From: Legionellaceae bacterium
GTDB lineage: Bacteria; Pseudomonadota; Gammaproteobacteria; Legionellales; Legionellaceae
Length of the DNA: 58,218 bases
NCBI GenBank assembly: GCA_947474165.1
Contig: CANJHO010000003.1
Location: forward strand, 1-58,218
Reading direction: 5' to 3'
Below, in pieces: positions 28,103 to 37,400 of the stretch (positions within the stretch are counted from its first letter, which is position 1; every line of letters starts with the position of its first letter). The position numbers and the translations under genes were made by a program. Below the pieces are notes generated by a model, which saw only the letters and a program-made list of their open reading frames with translations, ran no database searches and was not told where the DNA came from.

Positions 28103-31100
28103 CTACTCTGCTATAGCTGCTATAGCCGATTCCACATCCACAGCAACCACACGTGAAACACCCGGTTCACGCATCGTCACCCCAATTAACTGATCCGCAA
28201 GCTCCATTGTCACCTTATTGTGCGTGATAAACAAGAATTGCACGAATTCAGACATCTCCTTGACCACATGACAAAACCGCTTCACGTTCATGTCATCCAA
28301 GGGTGCATCCACCTCATCCAACATACAAAATGGTGATGGATTTTGTTGAAAAATGGCAAACACAAGTGCCACTGCAGTCATCGCTTTTTCACCCCCAGAC
28401 AACAAATGAATGGATCCATTGCGCTTACCTGGCGGTTGTGCCATAACCAAAACACCCGCTTCTAGAAGATTATCACAAGTCAGCTCCAATCGTGCATGTC
28501 CTCCATCAAAAAGGCGAGGGAAAAGCGCTTGAAATGAGGCATTCACCTGATCGAAGGTTTCTTTTAGCCGCAATTGCGTTTCTTTATCCATTTTAGCAAT
28601 CGCTTCATCCAACGTGATTAAGGCGGCTATCAAATCTTGATACTGCGCATCTAGCTGTTGCCTCTCAGCCAACTCGGTTTGATATTCCTCAATGGCGACC
28701 AGGTTAATCGCCCCCAACCGTTTAATTTTTTCATCAATCGAAACCAATGCCGCTTCACGCTCCTTAAGCGTGAGTTCAGCAGGAAATTCAGCCAAGAGTC
28801 CCGTCACATCGGCATTCAAAGCGGTTAATGATTCAACCAGACCCTCGCTTCGAACACCCAATCCTTCTGCCTGCAATTCGGCTTGCTGGATTTTTTCCTG
28901 CAAGCGCTGAACTTCATGGGCCTCTTGTTGAGAGCGCCGTTCATTTTCTTTTAATGCCTGTTCGAGCTCATCTTGTTGTTGACGTTCTTTGACCAAAGCC
29001 CCTTCTAGTTGTTGATGAAGAGCCACCTTGTCTTGAAGCCCTGTGCGTGAGGTTTCATCAGGGTTTGATAGGGCCTTAAAACGTACTTCAAGGCCTACTA
29101 AACGCAACTGAAACGTATCAATCTCTGATTGCAAACGCAGGCAACTATCCCGTAATTGTTGAATTTTTAATACCGTTCGATCGGCTTGCAGCACTGCTTG
29201 ATAGCGAGCATCTTTTGCTGTTTCAACGGCATCGTGTAACGCTTTCAGATCAAGAAAACACGCTCTTTTAATCTCTTTTAATCCTTGCAACTGATTTTCT
29301 TGAAGAGCTGCCCTTTCAAGAGCGGCTTGCAATTGATGCTCGCGTTGCATTTTTTCTGTCAAAAAATCCTCAAGAAGCCCTTGTAAAACATCTTGCTCCT
29401 CCAAGAGCGTACTTTTTCTAAGCATGGCATGCTCAAGCGTCAGTTGTTTGCTATTAAGGTCTCCCTCAGTTGCCCGCATCATTTCATAACCCGTCAATAC
29501 TGCCTGATGAGTAGCATTACATTCACGCTCATTGTCAGATATAGTGGCATGAAGTGCGTCTCGATGGGCTTTTAATGATTGCAAATTGTCCTGGGCTACC
29601 CGCATGCGCTCAGTTAAAATCACGATGGCTTGTTGACGAGATAATAAACCCGAAGCATCTTCTGCCATAAGACCTTCAACTTTAACCCAACCCGGCCCCA
29701 TCCAATAACCATCAGCCGTCACAACGGACTCATAAAAGCTGAGTGTCGGCAACCAACGGAGCGCCTCATCCAAGCTCCCCGCTACAAACACATGTTCCAA
29801 TGCATGAATCCAACAAGGCACCACGCCTGTTATGATCTCAGACAATCGTGGATAACGAGCAGGCAAACCTTGAGGCGCTTCTTGAATAAATACCGCCGAA
29901 TGGCCTTGTAAATCAGCCAAAGAAGGCGTGAGGGTTTCTATTGAGTCAAGCACAATGGCTTCTAAACTCTCCCCTAAAACCAATTCACAAGACTTAAGCC
30001 ACTCAGGAGGAACCGTGATTATTTCAGCCAAGCGTGGATTTTTATCCCAAAAACCAAACACAGAGGATGCCTTGTTGACCTGATGCAAGGCTGCATTCTG
30101 CGCTGCAAATAAAGCACCATGTTCTATCGAAAGGGTTTGCACCTGATCGTGCGCTAGATGAAGCTGCTGCTCAAGAACTACAAATTGCTCGCGTAATTCT
30201 TCTCCCTTCTTCACAAACACTTCATGCGATGCCGTATCCAAGCCGTGCTGGCTTAAAAGGTTTCTGTGGATTTCCTTTAATAGGGTTAATTCCTTTTGCA
30301 ACGGATCAGTAGGCAGGAGCGCAGAATCCCCTTGAATTTTTTCCAAACGGATATGGGTTTGTTGATATTGTTGCTCTATGTGTTGCAGAGCGAGTTGCTC
30401 GACTTGTGCTTCACGCAGGGCATCGTTCACTGTCGTTTGAACCACTAACCATTCCTCATCCCAGCCTATTTTTTGGGCATCCTTTTCAGTAAGTCGTTGT
30501 TGATCCTGGGCGAGTGCTTTCTCAAAGGATTGTACTTTAACCTGCAAGGTCTCTAATGCTTGCTCACACTCGCTTAAAGCGGTTGTATCCTTTGCCAATT
30601 GGTCCCGTGATCGTTGTTCATCTGATAATAATTGTGCTTTATCCGATCCCAATTGTTGGGTTTCGCGCTGTTGTTGTTGAATGATCTCTTCAAGGCGTGC
30701 AATCTCGGTATTTAATTCATAAAATTGCACCTGAATTTGTTGAAAATTATCATTGGTGAGGTGCTTTTGTTCGCGTATCTGAGCATTTGCCTTGATGAAT
30801 CCCGTGATGTGGGTCTGGTGCGTGGCTTGTTGTAGAGAGAAGGCGCTGATCTCACGCTTTAGTGCCGCTTGCTCTTTCGCTAAATGATGCCACTTCAGTG
30901 CAAGAATATCCGATTTGCACAAGCGCTCTTCTTGTTTCAAGGCAGTATAGCGTTCAGCCGCTTTTGCTTGACGCTCAAGCCGAAGTAATTGCTTATCTAA
31001 TTCATCACGAATATCGCTTACCCGGGTTAAATTTTCCCGCGTATGATGAATGCGCTGTAATGTTTCACGACGACGTTCTTTATATTTAGAAACGCCGGCC

Positions 31101-31600
31101 GCCTCCTCCAAATAAGCCCGTAACTCTTCAGGACGCGCTTGTATCAATCGCGAAATGGTATCCTGGCCAATGATAGAATAACTGCGAGCACCCGCCCCGG
31201 TCCCTAAAAATATATCGGTGATATCCCGGCGACGACAACGACTCCCATTCAGATAGTAAAAAGAATCCCCATCGCGTGTCACCAGTCGCTTGACCGCTAT
31301 CTCTTGATAAGTTGCATAAGGACCTGCCAACCGCCCAAGGCTATTATCAAACACCAATTCAACCGCTGCTTGACCAACGGGTTTGCGATGAGACGATCCA
31401 TTAAAAATAACATCAACCATGGACTCACCACGCAAATTTTTCGCACTACTTTCCCCCATCACCCAACGGACTGCATCAATAATATTTGATTTACCACAGC
31501 CATTGGGCCCTACAACAGCGACCAGTTGACTCTTGAAAGGAACAATCGTTGGCTCGACAAATGACTTAAAACCAGCTAGCTTTAATTGTTTAAGATGCAT
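28103..31600 (-). CDS. smc: Chromosome segregation ATPase SMC
   Basis: Structural maintenance of chromosomes protein that with ScpA/ScpB loops and condenses DNA. Walker A VGPNGCGKSNIIDAVRWVMG near residue 32, two long coiled-coil arms (about 170-500 and 660-980), a hinge domain around 510-640, the ABC signature HLLSGGEKAMTAVALVF and Walker B FCMLDEVDAPLDD near the C-terminus. 1165 residues, as expected. Presence of SMC, and not MukB, fits Legionellales. Head of the co-oriented smc-zipA-murF set, divergent from phaC. Confidence 0.97.
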   Translation of the reverse strand: MHLKQLKLAGFKSFVEPTIVPFKSQLVAVVGPNGCGKSNIIDAVRWVMGESSAKNLRGESMVDVIFNGSSHRKPVGQAAVELVFDNSLGRLAGPYATYQEIAVKRLVTRDGDSFYYLNGSRCRRRDITDIFLGTGAGARSYSIIGQDTISRLIQARPEELRAYLEEAAGVSKYKERRRETLQRIHHTRENLTRVSDIRDELDKQLLRLERQAKAAERYTALKQEERLCKSDILALKWHHLAKEQAALKREISAFSLQQATHQTHITGFIKANAQIREQKHLTNDNFQQIQVQFYELNTEIARLEEIIQQQQRETQQLGSDKAQLLSDEQRSRDQLAKDTTALSECEQALETLQVKVQSFEKALAQDQQRLTEKDAQKIGWDEEWLVVQTTVNDALREAQVEQLALQHIEQQYQQTHIRLEKIQGDSALLPTDPLQKELTLLKEIHRNLLSQHGLDTASHEVFVKKGEELREQFVVLEQQLHLAHDQVQTLSIEHGALFAAQNAALHQVNKASSVFGFWDKNPRLAEIITVPPEWLKSCELVLGESLEAIVLDSIETLTPSLADLQGHSAVFIQEAPQGLPARYPRLSEIITGVVPCWIHALEHVFVAGSLDEALRWLPTLSFYESVVTADGYWMGPGWVKVEGLMAEDASGLLSRQQAIVILTERMRVAQDNLQSLKAHRDALHATISDNERECNATHQAVLTGYEMMRATEGDLNSKQLTLEHAMLRKSTLLEEQDVLQGLLEDFLTEKMQREHQLQAALERAALQENQLQGLKEIKRACFLDLKALHDAVETAKDARYQAVLQADRTVLKIQQLRDSCLRLQSEIDTFQLRLVGLEVRFKALSNPDETSRTGLQDKVALHQQLEGALVKERQQQDELEQALKENERRSQQEAHEVQRLQEKIQQAELQAEGLGVRSEGLVESLTALNADVTGLLAEFPAELTLKEREAALVSIDEKIKRLGAINLVAIEEYQTELAERQQLDAQYQDLIAALITLDEAIAKMDKETQLRLKETFDQVNASFQALFPRLFDGGHARLELTCDNLLEAGVLVMAQPPGKRNGSIHLLSGGEKAMTAVALVFAIFQQNPSPFCMLDEVDAPLDDMNVKRFCHVVKEMSEFVQFLFITHNKVTMELADQLIGVTMREPGVSRVVAVDVESAIAAIAE

Positions 31601-31686
31601 GGTTTGAGTTCGTTAAAAATAAATATTAACGATTGTAACTCATATACCCGTATGAAATACATCGTCGCAATGACTTGGGAGTATCG

Positions 31687-33450
31687 ATGGACACCGATAG
31701 CGAACTGGGTGACATTCTGCAATCCGTGGCTGAAAAAGGCCTTCGCCTTTTAACAAGTTTTAAACAACAGCCCCCCCAATTTTCGCTGCTAACTGAAAAA
31801 TACCTGTCGTTCTTCAATGATTTTCAAAACTTATCCCTCACGCTTTTAAAAAACCCAGTGCTCCTTCAACAAATGCAAGCAGCCTATTGGCAAGATAGTG
31901 TAGGTCTCCTTCAAGAACAATTTGAGTTGATGTTGGAAGGAAAGATAAAACCCATCCATGACAAACGATTCAATAGTGAGGAATGGACAAACAACCCTTT
32001 TTTTAACATGCTAAGCCAACAATATCTCCTGGCCAGTGAGCATTTTAACTCCCTACTCGAGCACCTTGACTTTGGTGATAAAAAATTAGCCCGCCGCATC
32101 AAATTTTTCATGCGCCAATATTTAGATGCACTATCACCAGACAATTTTTTTCACACCAATCCCCAATTGATGGCCGAAACCCTGCAAAGTCATGGTAAAA
32201 ACCTACTGGTGGGCTTACAAAATTTATTGACCGATTTAGAAACTGGTTCATCCCGCTTAATCATGAAAATGACGGACATGAATGCCTTTGAAATTGGCAA
32301 AAATATCGCCACAACACCCGGCAAAATAATTTTCCAGAATGACTTAATGGAATTAATTCAATACACCCCAAGCACACCCAAAGTACGGTCCGTCCCCTTG
32401 TTAATTATCCCGCCCTGGATCAATAAATATTATATTCTCGATTTAAGTCCCCACAACTCACTCATCCGTTGGTTAGTGGCACAAGGCATCACTGTCTTCG
32501 TTATTTCATGGATTAACCCTGATGCGCGCCATGCCAACAAAGGACTTTATGATTATCTCAATGAAGGCCCAATGGACGCCATCAAAGCCATTCAACAGCA
32601 GTTGCATGTGAAACAAGTGAATGCCCTTGGTTTTTGCATTGGGGGAACATTACTGGCCATTTTGCTTGCCTATTATAAAGCACATCACGAAAACCCAATC
32701 CGCTCTGCAACATTTTTAGCATCTTTAATCGACTTCAGTGATCCAGGGGATATTCAGGTTTTTATCGATGAGCATCAAATTAAAACCCTAGAAGAGCGCA
32801 TGAAGGCCAAGGGCTACCTAGAAGGGCAATTTATGGCGAGCGTATTTAACTCCTTGCGCGCGAGTGATTTAATTTGGTCTTTTTTCATTAAGAATTATCT
32901 ACGGGGCAAAGCACCGGTGCCTTTTGATATGTTGTATTGGAATGCCGATACCACCAACATGCCTGCAAAAATGCATTCCCAATATTTACGCATGATGTAC
33001 CTGCACAATAACCTCATCAAACCTCAAAAAATAAAATTAAATAATACCCCGTTGGATGTGAGTGCCATTACCATTCCTACTTTTTTTGTATCGACTGAAA
33101 AAGACCATATTGCACCCTGGAAAACAACCTATTTAGGCTATCAATTAATGCAAGGAAAAAAACGGTTTTTATTGGGCGGGTCGGGGCATATCGCAGGGAT
33201 TATTATTCCCCCAGGCACCGAAAAATATGGATTTTATCAAAATTTAAGTGCGCCTAAGCACCCAAAAACATGGTTCAAGGGCGCTGAGTACTATCCTGGC
33301 TCCTGGTGGCCCGAATGGTTTAGTTGGCTAAAAAAAGAATCAGGACGCTTAATACCCCCTCCTGATTTCAGCAAACTCCCATTACAAGCCATCGCGGATG
33401 CGCCTGGAAGTTATGTGCACCGGATGGCGAATGACGAGGAAAAAAAGTAA
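31687..33450 (+). CDS. phaC: Poly(3-hydroxyalkanoate) synthase, class I type
   Basis: Polymerises 3-hydroxyacyl-CoA into storage polyester on granules. The alpha/beta-hydrolase core has the modified lipase box GFCIGGTLLA with the catalytic Cys, WINPDARHANKGLYDYL, the Asp in STEKDHIAPW and the His in GGSGHIAGIIIPPG. 587 residues is class I size. ATG at 31687 has GGGAG 7-8 nt upstream; an in-frame TTG at 31675 is less likely. The partner genes phaB, phaR and phaP lie 10 kb away on the opposite strand, beyond three accessory genes. Confidence 0.95.
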   Translation: MDTDSELGDILQSVAEKGLRLLTSFKQQPPQFSLLTEKYLSFFNDFQNLSLTLLKNPVLLQQMQAAYWQDSVGLLQEQFELMLEGKIKPIHDKRFNSEEWTNNPFFNMLSQQYLLASEHFNSLLEHLDFGDKKLARRIKFFMRQYLDALSPDNFFHTNPQLMAETLQSHGKNLLVGLQNLLTDLETGSSRLIMKMTDMNAFEIGKNIATTPGKIIFQNDLMELIQYTPSTPKVRSVPLLIIPPWINKYYILDLSPHNSLIRWLVAQGITVFVISWINPDARHANKGLYDYLNEGPMDAIKAIQQQLHVKQVNALGFCIGGTLLAILLAYYKAHHENPIRSATFLASLIDFSDPGDIQVFIDEHQIKTLEERMKAKGYLEGQFMASVFNSLRASDLIWSFFIKNYLRGKAPVPFDMLYWNADTTNMPAKMHSQYLRMMYLHNNLIKPQKIKLNNTPLDVSAITIPTFFVSTEKDHIAPWKTTYLGYQLMQGKKRFLLGGSGHIAGIIIPPGTEKYGFYQNLSAPKHPKTWFKGAEYYPGSWWPEWFSWLKKESGRLIPPPDFSKLPLQAIADAPGSYVHRMANDEEKK

Positions 33451-33459
33451 TATGCCTTT

Positions 33460-33477
33460 TATACTGCGCGCAGTATA
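33460..33477. repeat. 18-bp perfect palindrome, copy 2
   Basis: TATACTGCGCGCAGTATA, perfect palindrome 10 bp after the phaC stop and 8 bp before the end of the convergent protease gene. It differs from the palindrome at 13573-13592 only by one GC unit. It could act as a short bidirectional transcript-end hairpin, though no T-run is present. It marks the left edge of the accessory block that splits the pha genes. Confidence 0.6.
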
Positions 33478-33484
33478 GGTCCCC

Positions 33485-34402
33485 TCAAAGATCCATCTTA
33501 AACATATTATCTTCATCTTCATCTTGAACTTTATCTTGAACTTTATCTTGAACGTCAATAACTTCTCTAGTCGCTTCAGCAGAACCCTGGGAACTGGACC
33601 CAAGCATTCGGGTGATATGATGCGCGCTGGTGTTAGCGTTAACAATATCAATTGGCTTAGCAGCAACAGCGACGCCCTTCTGAGCAACGGTCAAACCCGC
33701 ACGTGTCAGATCATCAAGACAATAATCTGCAGGCTTAGACCATCCCAAATAGTTGAGCGCCCCTTGCAGTAATCGTGTGAAAACCCCCGGTTGATAAGGC
33801 TTCTTCGTCCATTGCTCAAATGAACGAACGATTGGCCCTTCATCATTCCCGCTAAATGCGTTTGTCATCTCAGCAATCGGCGTACCTGTGGCTAACTTTA
33901 GAGAATTCACCGCTGCCCAAGCACCACAATAGTCATCATTATGCTGTACCCCTTGATACACCCGATTAAAGGTAATGGGCTCGTTGGGCCCCAATTTACC
34001 CATGGCTCTCAAGCCCGCCATCATGCCGTTTTGTAATTTTGTTGTACTCCACATCCACGACATGTACCAAGGCCTGGAGTCTAATATCGTAGCTACCTTG
34101 GTTTGGGTGTCATAATGGGCGGTCAACCAATGTTTACGGAAAATGGTTGCGATGGGCATGATAATTGTTTTAGCATTTTTTAATGCCTCATCGTCTTTTG
34201 CTGCTGTTATTGCAGGTAGAATAGTTTCCATCGCTACTTTGAATCTATCTTTAAGCTTTTTGCTATCTTGAACAGGCGCTATGACCACCGCAGAGCCAAG
34301 AGAATAATATAAAGGGCTTCCCGCTACAATCTCACTATGAGACGATTTGAGATAGCCCTGGCGACTCAATACTGTGTTAATTTCCTTCGCTCCGTATTTC
34401 AT
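33485..34402 (-). CDS. Clan CE (Ulp1/YopJ-like) cysteine peptidase candidate, possible effector
   Basis: 305 residues counted from ATG at 34402, preferred over the ATG at 34408 because AAGGGG lies 7 nt before it. A clan CE catalytic layout is visible: HW at 91-92 (RKHWLTAHYD), Asp108 in TILDSRPWY, and Gln153 with Cys159 in YQGVQHNDDYCGAWAAVN. Enzymes of this fold cleave ubiquitin-like modifiers or acetylate host proteins, and many are secreted by intracellular bacteria. The C-terminus holds a DKVQ tandem repeat from a 12-bp DNA repeat (about 33525-33550) and an acidic tail VQDEDEDNMFKMDL, resembling an E-block type IV secretion signal. No membrane segment is seen. It is the last gene of a co-oriented trio with the giant SecA-like protein 75 bp upstream. 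Activity and secretion are inferred. Confidence 0.7.
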   Translation of the reverse strand: MKYGAKEINTVLSRQGYLKSSHSEIVAGSPLYYSLGSAVVIAPVQDSKKLKDRFKVAMETILPAITAAKDDEALKNAKTIIMPIATIFRKHWLTAHYDTQTKVATILDSRPWYMSWMWSTTKLQNGMMAGLRAMGKLGPNEPITFNRVYQGVQHNDDYCGAWAAVNSLKLATGTPIAEMTNAFSGNDEGPIVRSFEQWTKKPYQPGVFTRLLQGALNYLGWSKPADYCLDDLTRAGLTVAQKGVAVAAKPIDIVNANTSAHHITRMLGSSSQGSAEATREVIDVQDKVQDKVQDEDEDNMFKMDL

Positions 34403-34459
34403 CTGCATACCCCTTGAATGTGTATTTGATTCCAGTATATCTGTTTAATGTTAAGTAAA

Positions 34460-34483
34460 CATTAAGCACACTTATGCTTAATG
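34460..34483 (-). terminator. 9-bp stem-loop at the end of the giant SecA-like gene
   Basis: CATTAAGCA (34460-34468) pairs with TGCTTAATG (34475-34483) around a 6-nt loop. The proximal arm includes the TAA stop of the 2752-residue gene. Only a short T-rich stretch follows, so it may be a weak terminator or a processing signal before the protease gene. Confidence 0.45.
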
Positions 34484-37400
34484 GAGCAGTCGACTTTCAA
34501 AATCATTGCCGTTGGCGGCAGTTGATGTATCTTTTCGTTGTTGACCCAACAAGCCATGATGTAGATAATTTGTACGAATAATCGCAGCAGGTTTAGGGGC
34601 ATCCAATTGAATACCAGGGCGCATTAGCTTCACATGAATCGGTTGTGCGGGCGGTTCAATCGCAATCATCGGTAATTCCAAGACAAACGTTGGCAGAGGC
34701 TTTGAAGGCGCGCGCTGAGGCATCAATAAATAAACACAACCTCCCGCACCCAACACCAAGCTGGTTAAACAGCCTGGAATAGAAAAACAAAGCACGTTAA
34801 AGGCCACGAACAGTAACACGATGGCTAACATCGCTGCATGAGTTAACCATGGCGTCTTTCGTACAGGGAGCTGAACAACCGGGGTTTCTTCAATAAGAGA
34901 CAATATGGGTAAACTCACGGCTGGTGGTGGACACAAACGCTCTAACCCGGCTTTTAGTTTATCTAGATTAAGATCAAAATCTTGCTTCAGCATAAGGAGC
35001 TTATTTTTGGTATCGACCTCAATTCGCTCTCGATTCGATTGATAATGCCTCAGTTCAACCAAGGGCGCTTTCACCAGATCAGGAACCTCCTCAATCGCTG
35101 CATTTAACCAAGCCACAAGCTCAGCAAACGTTGTTTCTCTAGGCAGTTGCTTTATAAAATCAAAGAAATTAGGATGCGCCATGAGCTTCATGAACCCTAA
35201 ACAGTCTTTCAAAGATAGGCTGTTCAATGCGGCAATGGTCTTTGTACTTAATTCTAACATCCGCGGTAGAATCGCTTTGAATGCCGTTTCATCGACTTTT
35301 TGTTTTACCCCATCCAATGAGCTCACTTGCAAAAAGAGCGCGATCATTGTTTCAAAGGTCAGCAGATCGTTTACGTTCCGCTCTTGATAAGGATCTAGGC
35401 ATGCTAAAAGTACTGGGATTTTTTCTAAATATTGATTAAAGCGATCTAATTTTCTTTGTGATACCTTCTTTGAAACCATTTTCAAAAATGTGTTATTCGT
35501 AAAGATTTTTTTTATAAAATCGAATGAGACTTTTCTTAAGTTCAATTCATTCATGTTTTGCGGATCCGTGGCTTGCAACGCAGCGAGTGTCTTGAGCGCA
35601 TGATGAATATCCGTCATGATATCCTCTGTCCATGTTAAAATATCCAATGAGGACATTTCACCGCTCGTACACTTTGATTCCATGAAAGACTTAATCAAAG
35701 GAATTAGAAGACGCTTGGCCATCATTATTTTATTTACATAACCACTAATGGCTACAAAATTAAGCTTAGGCAAAGCCAATTCATCCCACTTTTTATTCTT
35801 AATTTGTTGTTGTAGCACATGAATATAATCACTTACAAACGTGTGTAATTCGACAATCGGAATAAAACGGCCAAGCAGCGGGATCTCATTCAATTCCTTT
35901 AATCCAGCCGACCATTCTTTCTCAAATTCATCCAATGTCAGCGCCCATGCCCTTATATCGATGAGGTCATATTGTTGTAAAACTGCGACCAAAGTCGCTC
36001 TAAAACTAGACTCATGATTAAAATAGGGGGCAAAATCTTTAAGCCAGCTATCCGCCGTTGAAAAAACCACCTGCATCGGTTGGTGGCCTGCATATCGCCA
36101 TGCGGTAGACAAATTTGCACTCATAATACACAATTGGTCGACACTAACTGCAGAAAGCGCACGTAGAGGGGTTACATTCTCCAAGGGGATCAGTGGTGCT
36201 ACAATGCTAAGCGTGTCAAAGTGATCTTTAGGAATCCATCGATTCAAAACCACTTGATAATCAGCGATCATTGCTGCTAAAAATTCATCTTTTAACGCAT
36301 CATCAATCAGCGGTTGTCGATTGACAATGTCAGTATAATGTCGTTCAGCCCGATCATTAAAATCACGCAGATCATGAAGAAAATCCTGGGTACTTATCAA
36401 TGATTGATCAAGTCCAAATTGTGGGCTTAATAATGTATCTGCATAAGAGCGCAAGCTTAAAAAATATTGGCTCACCATATGATAACGAACGTCCTCCAAA
36501 AGGCGCGTTTTAAGCCGTGTTTCTTGCTTTCCTACTGCGATACGCGCTCGATGTGTTTTAAAATTCTCTGTTATTTCCTGAAGCGTGCTCGAAGTGGTTC
36601 CTAACCCTGTTGCATCAATGATCGAACAATACTGACCTTTCCTACCATTTCTAGCAGGCCGCCCTTGAATTTGGAATAAATCAGAATCAGTGATATCCCT
36701 GCAGGTATTCACTACCAATAATCCTTCAGAATGGATGGGATCAATGTCCGTCCCTCGCGCTAAACTTTCATTTGCAATCGTGTTCACGGCATCATAACCC
36801 GCCTTAACAATCAAACCCTCCTCAGAAACACCAGTGCTGGCATATCCATTATAGCTTTGAATCATCCAATCGTCTGAATGGCGAATAAGATAAGCTTTTA
36901 AGGCTTCTGTGGCTTTAGCAGAAGGTGTAATGATTAATGAGGGTTGGGTAGGGTTTTTTCTTTTAAATTCGCATAACCTTTCTAATATTTCTAAATGATG
37001 GGCCTCAGGGCCAAACGCCCAAAATAGACCTAAATCAACGGATAAATCTGCTTTATAAGTCGGATAACTAAACGCCGTTAACCCATTACATTGATAAAAT
37101 TCCTTCAGCTCTAAACGTGAACCCGCTGTTCCTGTGAGACCAATGATTCGGCCACCTTTTAACCGATATTCATCAAAGAAATTTTTAGCGCTAATCACTA
37201 CCAGTGTTTCAGCACGCGCCTCAACCTCAAAGCAACATTTTCTTTTGGGATCGGTCCGATTCAATTTTGTGTGCAACAGTTGTTGTAACCCGTCTGAAAA
37301 GCTAACCTTTGGATCGGGACGCTTGGTGCTATCAAGAATAGGGGCTGCATAATAAACTGTTTTATCTTTGACCAGTGCCACAACCATATAATCAATATTT

